From NCBI RefSeq assembly GCF_036639235.1, contig NZ_JAVWJB010000001.1, positions 1 through 64,000 on the forward strand: a stretch of 64,000 bases of DNA. The letters run 5' to 3'. A program made the position numbers and the translations under genes. Each line of letters begins with the position of its first letter. Position 1 is the stretch's first letter. This document shows positions 26,050 through 34,399 of this stretch, piece after piece. The notes beneath the pieces were generated by a model, which was not told where the DNA came from, searched no databases, and saw only the letters and a list, made by a program, of their open reading frames with translations. The stretch is from Clostridium_AB sp036639235. Its GTDB lineage: Bacteria; Bacillota; Clostridia; Clostridiales; Caloramatoraceae.

Positions 26050-27642
26050 TTACCCAATATTTTCATCGGGGTCATCTATATTATTTTTACTATCTATTGT
26101 TGTAGAGACTTCATTAATAGTATCATCATCTGTTATATCATATTCTTCAATATCTTCAAAGTTACGGTTAAGAATATTATAGTAAATATCCTCAACAAAT
26201 TCGTTGCTGCGCTCAGATACCTCTCCCTGGGATAGTTTTTTATACTCTATAATAGGCTTAAAATAAAGTGTATATATAAAGCTTGAATATAGGCCATAAT
26301 AACTATTAAAGCCACGACAGGTAATAGGTAGATGTGACTTTTTAGTATTAACCTTAAATCCCTTTAAGAACACAGGCGCTTTTTTATTTTGTTCATATAA
26401 TGGAATATTATCTGGAATTTTTAGTGTATGTGATAAAAATTCAGGGTTTCTTTCCTTAGTACTTGCAAAGAGGTTAGCCTCTTCAATAGAGGTTTTATAA
26501 AATGCCTTAAGTAAATTAAGTGATGTTTTATCATTTTCAAGAACATTATATAGTGTTAGTGACTTTATAACCTCAGCAGCATCCTTTGAGGTATAACGAA
26601 GTTTATATTCAGACTTTCTCATAAAAAGTCCAGACAGTGGGTCATGACGATCATTTAAATACTTAAAGAGTCTATTTGACGCACTGCGAAGTGGGTATAG
26701 CCCTGTAATAAAATAACCTTCGATTAATGCGCCTAGGGTTTTAAAATGGGTTATCATACTAGAGGAAGCATCATCACTATTACTTCTTTCAACATTACCA
26801 TCTGAGGATACTCTAGATTCTAGCTCTAGTGAAAGTAGAGTAATCATACTAAGATATTCTTCCTTGTAGGATTCTTCAGTTTCAATAGAGTAACATCTAT
26901 AAAGTGAAGAAATAACAGATGAAAGATCCTTAGACTTTAGGGATATTAAATAGTCACGTCCCTCAAATAAATGTCTAAATAATTTACGAGACTCCTCAAG
27001 GTATAGTTCAGAGTTTTTAAAATAATGTCTATACTTAACATTGTTAGTCTCGCTATAAAGCATTAAGAATCCTTCATGTAAATAAATTTGACAAATAAGG
27101 TCTGGATGCTTATCTATTCTTTTAAGTGTTAAATCCTCCTTGTGGGACGCTGTTTTATCCTCATAGGACACAAAGTGACCTTCACCTGATTTCATATTCT
27201 TAACAAGGAAGTCGAATATACTATCAGCATTTTTAAGCATGGTTACAGAAAGAAATTTTTCATGACGCTTAATAAGACTAGAGATGCTACATAGGGATAG
27301 TATTGTAAAAGCCTGTGATAATATAGGAAGTTCCCTGCTATAGGTATCAGAGCGCCATAGATATTTTCGATCCCGCTTAGATGACTTAAGTGCTTTTAAG
27401 AATTCAGGACGCCCCTTTTTATACATACATTTAATAGAATAGATTAAATCAGTATCCCTATCATCAGGTTTTATTTTAAAATGGCTATAAAACCTTTTAA
27501 GCTCCTTATTTGATATATGATTATATATACCAAGTCCAGAGTAGAGAACAGCCCACTCTGTACATCTTGTAGACATATAAGAAAGATTTAGGGCAATATG
27601 TTCAAGATTTGAAGATATATCTTCGTTAAGAGGAAAATACAA
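26050..27642 (-). CDS. Hypothetical helical protein, 530 aa
   Basis: The start is TTG 27642, with AAGGCGGTGA 8-9 nt upstream; there is no in-frame ATG nearby. There is no signal peptide or transmembrane helix. The protein is rich in Leu, Ser, Tyr and Arg/Lys with regularly spaced helices. Repeated features such as LYSGLGIYNH, LISLKSKDLSSVISSLYRCY and VIKSLTLYNVL suggest an alpha/alpha-type helical repeat fold, but no catalytic acid motif is obvious. The acidic C-terminal tail (EDIEEYDITDDDTINE) looks disordered. I do not recognise a family. It is convergent with the TVP38 gene and divergent from the AIR-synthase-like gene. Confidence 0.7.
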   Translation of the reverse strand: MYFPLNEDISSNLEHIALNLSYMSTRCTEWAVLYSGLGIYNHISNKELKRFYSHFKIKPDDRDTDLIYSIKCMYKKGRPEFLKALKSSKRDRKYLWRSDTYSRELPILSQAFTILSLCSISSLIKRHEKFLSVTMLKNADSIFDFLVKNMKSGEGHFVSYEDKTASHKEDLTLKRIDKHPDLICQIYLHEGFLMLYSETNNVKYRHYFKNSELYLEESRKLFRHLFEGRDYLISLKSKDLSSVISSLYRCYSIETEESYKEEYLSMITLLSLELESRVSSDGNVERSNSDDASSSMITHFKTLGALIEGYFITGLYPLRSASNRLFKYLNDRHDPLSGLFMRKSEYKLRYTSKDAAEVIKSLTLYNVLENDKTSLNLLKAFYKTSIEEANLFASTKERNPEFLSHTLKIPDNIPLYEQNKKAPVFLKGFKVNTKKSHLPITCRGFNSYYGLYSSFIYTLYFKPIIEYKKLSQGEVSERSNEFVEDIYYNILNRNFEDIEEYDITDDDTINEVSTTIDSKNNIDDPDENIG

Positions 27643-27725
27643 TTAATTCACCGCCTTAAAAATAAAAAAACTCATAATATTCTATGTGTTAACAGGGCAT
27701 AACTTGACTAAAATAATGTAATTCT

Positions 27726-27753
27726 TTGAAAAATAATATCTTTACTCTATAAT
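27726..27753 (+). promoter_or_regulatory. Sigma-A promoter of the AIRS-like/rph operon
   Basis: TTGAAA (27726-27731), a 16-bp spacer and TATAAT (27748-27753), 21 bp before the ATG. Confidence 0.65.
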
Positions 27754-27774
27754 ATTAATCAGGAGGGGAGATAA

Positions 27775-28743
27775 ATGAAAATCGGAAAGCTACCTAATGA
27801 GATACTTAAAAATGAAATTCTTTCTAAAATTAACATAGATAATAGGGATGTTTTGGTAGGACCAGGTATTGGAGAAGACTGTTCAATTATTGATTTTGGA
27901 GAAGAAAAATGTGTAATAACAACTGACCCCATAACGGGGGCAACAAGTGAAATTGGAGCATTATCTGTACATATATCATGTAATGATATAGCATCAGCAG
28001 GGGTTAGACCAATAGGGGTTATGGTAACTATACTAGCACCTGTTGATTCTACGGTTGAGGATATTAAGAAGGTAATGGATGATATAGTTAGATCTTGTAG
28101 TGAGCTATCTGTACAGGTACTAGGAGGTCATACTGAGGTTACAGATGCTGTTAATAAGATGATAGTATCAATTACGGCTATAGGCAAAGGTAAGGAAGTT
28201 GTAACAACTTCAGGGGCAAAAATTGGTGATGATATAGTAGTAACAGGTTACGCAGGACTTGAGGGGACGGTTATAATTGCCTCAGATAGAGAAGCGGTTT
28301 TGTCTAAACACTTTACATTAGACGAGATTACTAATATGAAAGATATGATGGAAAGTATAAGCGTTGTAGAAACAGGAATACTTGCAGCTAAGTTCAAGGT
28401 TAATTCTATGCATGATGCTACTGAGGGTGGAATACTTGGTGCTATTTATGAGGTAGGAGAGGCTAGTGGACTTACTGTTAAGATATATGAAGATATAATT
28501 CCAATAAAAGAAGAAACTAAAAAGGTATCAAAAATATTTAATTTAGATCCATATAGATTAATTTCAAGTGGAAGTATGATTATAACAACAGATAGGGGAG
28601 AAGAGCTTTGTACTTATCTTAAAAGTCATGGAATTAATTCAGCTGTTGTTGGTAAGATTACTAATGAAGAGAATATTCTTGTAAAAAACGGGGTAAGTAC
28701 AGTACTTTATGGGCCAGAGGTTGACGAAATTTATAAGATATAA
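27775..28743 (+). CDS. AIR synthase-related (PurM/HypE/ThiL-like) ATP-dependent protein
   Basis: 322 aa. The PurM N-terminal domain has GPGIGEDCSIIDFG, the metal/ATP-binding TTDPITGA, SCNDIASAGVRPIGV and the glycine motif VLGGHTEVT; the PurM_C domain follows, with MHDATEGGILGAIYEVGEAS. It is closest in style to the HypE-like/AIRS-related group of Clostridia, not to SelD, because the N-terminal Cys/Sec-Lys motif of SelD is missing. The reaction is unknown; phosphorylation or dehydration using ATP is inferred from the fold. The next gene starts 14 bp downstream. Confidence 0.8.
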   Translation: MKIGKLPNEILKNEILSKINIDNRDVLVGPGIGEDCSIIDFGEEKCVITTDPITGATSEIGALSVHISCNDIASAGVRPIGVMVTILAPVDSTVEDIKKVMDDIVRSCSELSVQVLGGHTEVTDAVNKMIVSITAIGKGKEVVTTSGAKIGDDIVVTGYAGLEGTVIIASDREAVLSKHFTLDEITNMKDMMESISVVETGILAAKFKVNSMHDATEGGILGAIYEVGEASGLTVKIYEDIIPIKEETKKVSKIFNLDPYRLISSGSMIITTDRGEELCTYLKSHGINSAVVGKITNEENILVKNGVSTVLYGPEVDEIYKI

Positions 28744-28757
28744 TTTAAGGAGCATTT

Positions 28758-30101
28758 ATGAAGAGAATTGATAACAGAGAGAATAGTGATTTAAGAGAAA
28801 TAAAGGTAACAAGAGGATATACCAAGCATGCAGAGGGTTCAGTACTTATAGAGTGTGGAGACACTAAGGTTATTTGTACTGCCTCTATTGAAGATAGGGT
28901 TCCATCATTTTTAAAGGGAACAGGTGAAGGATGGATTACAGCTGAGTATGGTATGCTACCAAGATCTACAGGAAGTAGAAAGCCTAGAGAATCATCAAGG
29001 GGTAAAGTTGATGGTAGAACTTCAGAGATTCAACGTCTAATAGGCAGAAGCTTAAGAAGTGTTGTTGATATGAAGGTTCTTGGAGAGAAGACTATATGGA
29101 TTGACTGTGATGTTATTCAAGCAGATGGAGGAACTAGATGTGCATCTATAACAGGAGCATTTATCGCTATGGTAGATGCTATAAATGTACTATCTAAGCA
29201 AACTCCATTTAAGGTTTATCCAATAAAAAGCTATGTTGCAGCGGTTAGTTGCGGAATATTAGAAAATGAGGTTATACTAGACCTTTGCTATGAAGAAGAC
29301 TCAAATGCCCAGGTAGATATGAATGTTGTTATGACAGATGTACATGAGTTTATTGAGGTGCAGGGAACAGGAGAGGAAAGACCTTATACATTTAATGAAA
29401 TGAATAGAATGCTTGGAATGGCAAAGGGTGGAGTTGATTCACTTATTAATATTCAAAGAGAAGCACTAGGTAAGGATGCACAGAGAATTGGAGAAGGTAG
29501 AAAAAGAAGAATTGATAAGATTGTTATAGCAAGTAACAACAATCATAAAATAGTAGAATTTAAAAATATAATGGATACATTATGTATAGATGTTGAATCA
29601 CAAAAAGAAGCAGGAATTAATATTGAGGTAGTAGAGGATGGAGATTCATTTGAAGCTAATTCATATAAGAAGGCAAGTCAAGTTAAGGAATTAACTGAAT
29701 ATGCTGTACTTGCAGATGATTCTGGTGTAGAGGTATTTAGTTTAGATTTAGAGCCAGGTGTATACTCAGCAAGATATGCAGGAGAAAATGCAACTGATGA
29801 TGAGAATAATACTAAGCTTTTAGAAGAATTAAAGGACTTTCCACTTGATAAAAGAGGAGCAAGGTTTGTAACAGTATTAACATTAATTACAGCTGAAGGT
29901 GAGAAGATAACAGCTAGAGGTGAGGTTAGAGGAAAGATTATATTTGAACCTAGAGGTAAAAATGGATTTGGATATGATTCTATTTTCATACCTGATGGAT
30001 ATAATAAAACATTCTCAGAGCTTACACTAGAGGAGAAAAATAGAATAAGTCATAGATCAAGGGCACTTCTTAATCTTAAAGCTAAACTTAAAAGATTATA
30101 A
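28758..30101 (+). CDS. rph-rdgB: Fusion of RNase PH and RdgB/HAM1 non-canonical purine NTP pyrophosphatase
   Basis: 447 aa made of two complete enzymes. Residues about 1-245 are RNase PH (REIKVTRGYTKHAEGS, RSTGSR, SITGAFIAM, DLCYEED, EVQGTGEERPYTFNEM). Residues about 253-447 are RdgB (IVIASNNNHKIVEF, LADDSGVEVFSLDLEPGVYS, GARFVTVLTLI, GFGYDSIFIPDG). RNase PH trims tRNA 3' ends by phosphorolysis; RdgB removes XTP, dITP and similar bases. The joint lies in EGRKRRIDK with no stop, frameshift or second ribosome binding site. Many Firmicutes carry rph and rdgB as adjacent genes, so fusion by stop-codon loss is the likely origin; such fusions are known in clostridia. Confidence 0.93.
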   Translation: MKRIDNRENSDLREIKVTRGYTKHAEGSVLIECGDTKVICTASIEDRVPSFLKGTGEGWITAEYGMLPRSTGSRKPRESSRGKVDGRTSEIQRLIGRSLRSVVDMKVLGEKTIWIDCDVIQADGGTRCASITGAFIAMVDAINVLSKQTPFKVYPIKSYVAAVSCGILENEVILDLCYEEDSNAQVDMNVVMTDVHEFIEVQGTGEERPYTFNEMNRMLGMAKGGVDSLINIQREALGKDAQRIGEGRKRRIDKIVIASNNNHKIVEFKNIMDTLCIDVESQKEAGINIEVVEDGDSFEANSYKKASQVKELTEYAVLADDSGVEVFSLDLEPGVYSARYAGENATDDENNTKLLEELKDFPLDKRGARFVTVLTLITAEGEKITARGEVRGKIIFEPRGKNGFGYDSIFIPDGYNKTFSELTLEEKNRISHRSRALLNLKAKLKRL

Positions 30102-30112
30102 TGAGGTAGAGA

Positions 30113-30586
30113 ATGAGAATAGGGATAGTTAGTGATTCACATGGTGATTTATACATGTTAAATAGGGTTATGGAATGTTTAGAGGATGCAGATATTATAA
30201 TTCACCTAGGAGATCATTATGAGGATATTATAAAAATCAACGAGAAGTACAACAAAAATATTATATACGTTGCAGGAAATAATGATAGATTATTTGAAAA
30301 TGGACTTGAAGAAAAGGTTATTACCATAGAAGGAACTAGAATATTTTTAACCCATGGACATAAATACGGGGTATATTATGATTTAAATAAACTATTTTAT
30401 AGGGCCTTAGAGCTCGAATGTAACCTGGTTTTATTTGGTCATACACATAAACAGCACTATGAAGAGATAGAAAATATAACATTTTTTAACCCTGGAAGTG
30501 CAGCTTATCCTAGGGATATTGGAATAGGATATGGTATTTTAGATATAAATTCTAAAGAATTTAGTATATTTCCTTGTAGAATGTAA
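30113..30586 (+). CDS. YfcE/MJ0936-type metallophosphoesterase
   Basis: 157 aa. It has the metal ligands SDSHGD, GDH, GNND, LTHGHKYG and FGHTH in the order and length of the YfcE/YsnB family. It is a phosphodiesterase with a two-metal centre; the natural substrate is unknown. Translation starts 11 bp after the rph-rdgB stop, and rph-rdgB-yfcE is a conserved clostridial/bacillar order. Confidence 0.9.
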   Translation: MRIGIVSDSHGDLYMLNRVMECLEDADIIIHLGDHYEDIIKINEKYNKNIIYVAGNNDRLFENGLEEKVITIEGTRIFLTHGHKYGVYYDLNKLFYRALELECNLVLFGHTHKQHYEEIENITFFNPGSAAYPRDIGIGYGILDINSKEFSIFPCRM

Positions 30587-30588
30587 GT

Positions 30589-30627
30589 GGCTTAAACCAT
30601 TGCTACATCAATGGTTTAAGCCTTTTC
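30589..30627 (+). terminator. Rho-independent terminator after the rph operon
   Basis: A 14-bp perfect stem GGCTTAAACCATTG/CAATGGTTTAAGCC, then TTTT. Confidence 0.85.
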
Positions 30628-30682
30628 TAATACCTGGAATTATAAAAGTTTAAAAAAAATCAAAAAAAGTTTAGAAAAAGTG

Positions 30683-30711
30683 TTGACGAATAGGTGAACA
30701 TAATATATACT
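30683..30711 (+). promoter_or_regulatory. Promoter of the tRNA cluster
   Basis: TTGACG (30683-30688), a 17-bp spacer and TATACT (30706-30711), about 44 bp before tRNA-Pro. Confidence 0.75.
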
Positions 30712-30754
30712 TAATCTTGTCGCTAGGGCAAACGCCGAGGGGCACAAACACTTT

Positions 30755-30830
30755 CGGGGTGTGGCGCAGATGGGAGCGCGCGTGGTTTGGGACCATGAGG
30801 TCGCAGGTTCGATCCCTGTCACCCCGACCA
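30755..30830 (+). tRNA. tRNA-Pro (anticodon TGG)
   Basis: 76 nt cloverleaf: acceptor CGGGGTG/CACCCCG, anticodon loop TTTGGGA, T-loop GGTTCGATCC, CCA encoded. Confidence 0.95.
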
Positions 30831-30936
30831 ACTTCTTTAACTTTAAAAGTTTTTAAAAAAAAGAGGTTGACAAAACAAAATGAAAACATTAAAATAGTAA
30901 ATGTTCACAAGGACAAAATGTTGTTAAGTGTCACAT

Positions 30937-31010
<74 letters not shown>

Positions 31011-31026
31011 TTAAATTTTAAATTAT

Positions 31027-31103
31027 GCGCCTTTAGCTCAGTTGGATAGAGCAACGGCCTTCTAAGCCGTGTGCCAGGAGTTCGAATCTCTTAAGGCGCA
31101 CCA
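31027..31103 (+). tRNA. tRNA-Arg (anticodon TCT), copy 1
   Basis: 77 nt, acceptor GCGCCTT/AAGGCGC, anticodon loop CTTCTAA, CCA encoded. Identical to 31649-31725. Confidence 0.95.
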
Positions 31104-31126
31104 TTTAACTTAACACATTTAATATG

Positions 31127-31203
31127 GTGGGTATGGCGCAGTTGGTTAGCGCGCTAGATTGTGGCTCTAGAGGCCGTGGGTTCGAATCCCATTATCCACC
31201 CCA
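31127..31203 (+). tRNA. tRNA-His (anticodon GTG)
   Basis: Acceptor GTGGGTA/TATCCAC, discriminator C opposite an encoded G-1 at 31126, as required for HisRS. Anticodon loop TTGTGGC, CCA encoded. Confidence 0.95.
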
Positions 31204-31210
31204 ATAACGT

Positions 31211-31285
31211 TGGGTTATCGCCAAGCGGTAAGGCACGGGACTTTGACTCCCGCATGCGTAGGTTCGAATCCTACTAGCCCAGCCA
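31211..31285 (+). tRNA. tRNA-Gln (anticodon TTG)
   Basis: 75 nt, acceptor TGGGTTA/TAGCCCA, anticodon loop CTTTGAC, CCA encoded. Confidence 0.95.
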
Positions 31286-31289
31286 TTGT

Positions 31290-31365
31290 GAGTCACTAGC
31301 TCAGTCGGTAGAGCACTTGACTTTTAATCAAGTTGTCCAGGGTTCGATTCCCTGGTGACTCACCA
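31290..31365 (+). tRNA. tRNA-Lys (anticodon TTT)
   Basis: 76 nt, acceptor GAGTCAC/GTGACTC, anticodon loop CTTTTAA, CCA encoded. Confidence 0.95.
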
Positions 31366-31383
31366 TTTTTATTTATTCCACAT

Positions 31384-31467
31384 GCGGATGTGGCGGAATT
31401 GGCAGACGCGCTAGACTTAGGATCTAGTGTCCATGACGTGGGGGTTCAAGTCCCTCCATCCGCACCA
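31384..31467 (+). tRNA. tRNA-Leu (anticodon TAG)
   Basis: 84 nt with a long variable arm, acceptor GCGGATG/CATCCGC, anticodon loop CTTAGGA, CCA encoded. Confidence 0.95.
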
Positions 31468-31479
31468 TTTTTTTTATTA

Positions 31480-31554
31480 GCGGAAGTGGCTCAGTGGTAG
31501 AGCGTCACCTTGCCAAGGTGAACGTCGCGGGTTCGAATCCCGTCTTCCGCTCCA
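31480..31554 (+). tRNA. tRNA-Gly (anticodon GCC)
   Basis: 75 nt, acceptor GCGGAAG/CTTCCGC, anticodon loop TTGCCAA, CCA encoded. Confidence 0.95.
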
Positions 31555-31558
31555 ATAC

Positions 31559-31632
<74 letters not shown>

Positions 31633-31648
31633 TTAAATTTTAAATTAT

Positions 31649-31725
31649 GCGCCTTTAGCTCAGTTGGATAGAGCAACGGCCTTCTAAGCCGTGTGCCAGG
31701 AGTTCGAATCTCTTAAGGCGCACCA
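31649..31725 (+). tRNA. tRNA-Arg (anticodon TCT), copy 2
   Basis: Identical to 31027-31103. Confidence 0.95.
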
Positions 31726-31733
31726 TTTAATGT

Positions 31734-31809
31734 GGACCATTAGCTCAGTTGGTAGAGCACCTGACTCTTAATCAGGGTGTCCTGGGTTCGAGCCCCCGAT
31801 GGTCCACCA
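31734..31809 (+). tRNA. tRNA-Lys (anticodon CTT), copy 1
   Basis: 76 nt, acceptor GGACCAT/ATGGTCC, anticodon loop CTCTTAA, CCA encoded. It differs from copy 2 by one base in the T-loop (TTCGAG versus TTCGAA). Confidence 0.95.
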
Positions 31810-31843
31810 ATCCTTTAATTTAATATAACATATTTTATAATAT

Positions 31844-31919
31844 GGACCATTAGCTCAGTTGGTAGAGCACCTGACTCTTAATCAGGGTGTCCTGGGTTCG
31901 AACCCCCGATGGTCCACCA
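31844..31919 (+). tRNA. tRNA-Lys (anticodon CTT), copy 2
   Basis: 76 nt, same acceptor and anticodon loop as the previous gene. It is the last tRNA of the cluster, directly followed by the terminator. Confidence 0.95.
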
Positions 31920-31920
31920 C

Positions 31921-31951
31921 ATAAGTCATCTATTTTAGATGACTTTTTATT
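31921..31951 (+). terminator. Terminator of the tRNA cluster
   Basis: AAGTCATCTA/TAGATGACTT stem followed by TTTTATTTTA. Confidence 0.85.
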
Positions 31952-32055
31952 TTATCTATAGATTCCTAAATATTACAAAAAATAAACTAACAAATAACTT
32001 TTTTTATGATGACTTTTTAGTTATAATATACATAGTAGTGTTAGGAGGTAGAATC

Positions 32056-32847
32056 ATGGCAAAACCAAGTATATTTAGTAGAGACTACGAACAAAAAATG
32101 AAAAGAAGAAAAATCAACATAATACTTTTCATACTTTTACTAGTATGTATGGCATTCTTTGGTGGTCTTTACTACCTAAAGAAAAATAATATATCAATAA
32201 TGCCAGACTTTATTTCTAATATAGGTTCATCTTTAAATAATAAAGAAGAAAAGCCTAAGAAGGAAGATAAGGTTGAAAGTAATGTTAAAGAGCCGGTAGC
32301 TAGTGTACTTGTATATGAATATAAGGCTAAGGATTCAACTACACTAAATATTGAATACTCAAAGAGTGAGGGTAAAAACGAATTTAAGGGTATTAAGGGA
32401 CTAGTTGAGGGAGTAGATTTCTCAATATCTAAGGACAAACAAAAAATAGTTTTTGTAGACAAGGGCGATCAGTCACTTATACTTTATAATATAGACGGAA
32501 CATTAAGGGATATAACTAAGGAAAGCGTATCCTATAAAACAGGTAAGAAGTTAACTAGAAGTATTCTAGAAACTAAAAAGGACTTTATATGGAATGCAAT
32601 GCCTCAGTTTACAGCTGACGGTAGCATAGTATATCTATCTGATATGCCAAACCAAAGACCAGGTGCAGGATTAACTATTTGGAGAGTATCCCCTGAAAGT
32701 CCTGATAAGCATACAAAGACTTTAAAGGTTCCAGGGGATATTGCTTCCCTAAAATTTGAAGGTTTTGATGAAAAGGGAATTCTTAAACTTAATACAGTAG
32801 AGGGGTACCTATACATATCAGAAAACGGAACTAAAGCATCTAAATAG
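32056..32847 (+). CDS. Hypothetical single-pass membrane protein with extracytoplasmic domain
   Basis: 263 aa. The start is ATG 32056, after TTAGGAGG; the frame is open further upstream but has no ribosome binding site there. A basic N-terminus (KMKRRK) is followed by a transmembrane helix (IILFILLLVCMAFFGGLYYL, residues about 20-40), a Lys/Glu-rich linker and an outside domain. That domain has phrases such as DFSISKDKQKIVFVDKGDQS and AMPQFTADGSIVYLSD that resemble beta-propeller blades, as in the 4349 gene. No known function. It lies in its own transcript between terminators. Confidence 0.7.
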   Translation: MAKPSIFSRDYEQKMKRRKINIILFILLLVCMAFFGGLYYLKKNNISIMPDFISNIGSSLNNKEEKPKKEDKVESNVKEPVASVLVYEYKAKDSTTLNIEYSKSEGKNEFKGIKGLVEGVDFSISKDKQKIVFVDKGDQSLILYNIDGTLRDITKESVSYKTGKKLTRSILETKKDFIWNAMPQFTADGSIVYLSDMPNQRPGAGLTIWRVSPESPDKHTKTLKVPGDIASLKFEGFDEKGILKLNTVEGYLYISENGTKASK

Positions 32848-32870
32848 GATAAAATATATTGCTATTAAAA

Positions 32871-32904
32871 TCAAAGACTATCAATTCGATAGTCTTTTTT
32901 TTAT
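32871..32904 (+). terminator. Rho-independent terminator
   Basis: AAAGACTATC/GATAGTCTTT stem followed by a T-run. Confidence 0.9.
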
Positions 32905-32966
32905 TATTAATCTTAAAAAAGCTATTATTAGCATATAGATATAGAAGAAATATATCGGAGGACATT

Positions 32967-33833
32967 ATGAAAAATGCCAATATATTTAGCATAAATAGTT
33001 TATTTGGCGGTTACAGTGGTGAAAAAAAGGAAAAAAATAATATGATAATGTCTACGCTTATAGGTAACTTTCAAAAGAAGTTTGGACTAAAGAGTCAAGG
33101 AGTAGATATTATTTCCAATATTATCAATAACCTTTCAGAGGATACTGAGTGTATTGTTGAAAGAAATATATTAGTGTTTAACTTATATAACCTTATTGAT
33201 GAATACATCGACCTTGAAAGATATGATTTAGCCTATTCATTAATAGAAAAGGCGAAAAGATGTTTTTCAAGAGATGTAATACTAGGGGATAGCCTTGGGA
33301 GCTTTCATGTATCGTGGATTGAACAAATTATGCTTAAGGAAGCTAAGCTTAATATGAAGATAAAGGAGAATCAAAGAGCAGAGGAGATTTGTAGAAATGT
33401 AATTGATATGAGAGAGCAGGTTAGATGCAGTGCAGCATTTATAGATGAAAATATAGACACAGATTTGTGCCTTGCAATTAGTTATAGATATTTATCAAAA
33501 ATCAATATTCACAAGAACAATTCCCTAGGAGCTGACTATATAAAAAAATCTATTTATTACAAATGTATCAATAAAGATGATTATAAAGCATATATAAAAA
33601 GATACAGTGATATAAATAATGAGAAAGATCAAGAGGCTTATTCCTTTTTAGTAAAAACCTACTTAAATGAATTACCCCCATCCTACGATAATATTAAATA
33701 TGGGTATTGTGAAACATGTAGCTATAATTGTAATAATTATTGTCAAAAACACAATATAAAGGTTTCATGTAAAAAGGCATGTGCACAATATATGTCGAAT
33801 TGTGAGAAAATTATAAATAAAACATATAACTAA
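32967..33833 (+). CDS. Hypothetical helical protein with Cys-rich C-terminus
   Basis: 288 aa. The start is ATG 32967, after CGGAGG; an earlier in-frame start at 32859 would lie before the terminator hairpin and has no ribosome binding site. The middle part is helical with TPR-like spacing (DLERYDLAYSLIEKAKRCF, RAEEICRNVIDMREQ). The last 50 residues hold a cluster of nine Cys (GYCETCSYNCNNYCQ, then C, C, C, C), suggesting a metal site or disulfides. I recognise no family. A promoter between the preceding terminator and the start is not obvious. Confidence 0.65.
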   Translation: MKNANIFSINSLFGGYSGEKKEKNNMIMSTLIGNFQKKFGLKSQGVDIISNIINNLSEDTECIVERNILVFNLYNLIDEYIDLERYDLAYSLIEKAKRCFSRDVILGDSLGSFHVSWIEQIMLKEAKLNMKIKENQRAEEICRNVIDMREQVRCSAAFIDENIDTDLCLAISYRYLSKINIHKNNSLGADYIKKSIYYKCINKDDYKAYIKRYSDINNEKDQEAYSFLVKTYLNELPPSYDNIKYGYCETCSYNCNNYCQKHNIKVSCKKACAQYMSNCEKIINKTYN

Positions 33834-33950
33834 AGTAAAATTACTTCCTAATATGGTATAATAATTAAAATAATTTTTTTAACAAGTTTTAAATAAATAA
33901 TTTAGGGCTATAATCACAAGGTATGGTTATACACTGAAGGGAGCATAATA

Positions 33951-34283
33951 GTGAGGGTTTGTTACGACAAAGAAAAGGATATAGTTAGCGTATACTTTGG
34001 AGAAGAGAATACACAGGAGAATATAGATACTTCTACCCAGAAGGAAAATATACCAGTTGAGGAGAATGTATATAATAGTGAGGAGGCTGCAAGCCTTATA
34101 TTAGATACTGTAGATATAGTTGAAAACGATCAAGTAATAGGCTTTAGAGTATATAAAGCTTCTTTATATTACGATAAGCATCTTCTTGAGGCTGCTGACC
34201 TTGAGATTATCCCACCAGAGGACTTAAATAGACCTACAGAAAAGGTAATTGCTGTAGTTTCTAGTGGAGGAGTTTTAAACTAG
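33951..34283 (+). CDS. DUF2283-like small protein
   Basis: 110 aa. The start is GTG 33951, 7 nt after AAGGGAG. The N-terminus MRVCYDKEKDIVSVYFG is a DUF2283-type opening (a two-strand motif 'YD.e.D.l.i.f'), and IILD-like and VIGFRVYKAS segments follow. The acidic middle (residues 20-45) is probably an insertion. The function is unknown. It lies upstream of tig but about 115 bp away, so it is probably a separate unit. Confidence 0.6.
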   Translation: MRVCYDKEKDIVSVYFGEENTQENIDTSTQKENIPVEENVYNSEEAASLILDTVDIVENDQVIGFRVYKASLYYDKHLLEAADLEIIPPEDLNRPTEKVIAVVSSGGVLN

Positions 34284-34399
34284 GGCTTTCACTTGAATAT
34301 GAAGTCACACTATGATATCATTACAATGTTATACTATAGGTATGTATCGATAACGCATTTTTATTTTAAATTATTAACTACAAATTAGGAGGAATAGTG

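Noticed and set aside
27775..28743. Selenophosphate synthase SelD
   Set aside because: The N-terminal Cys/Sec-x-x-Lys region typical for SelD is missing; the protein looks like HypE/AIRS-related members.
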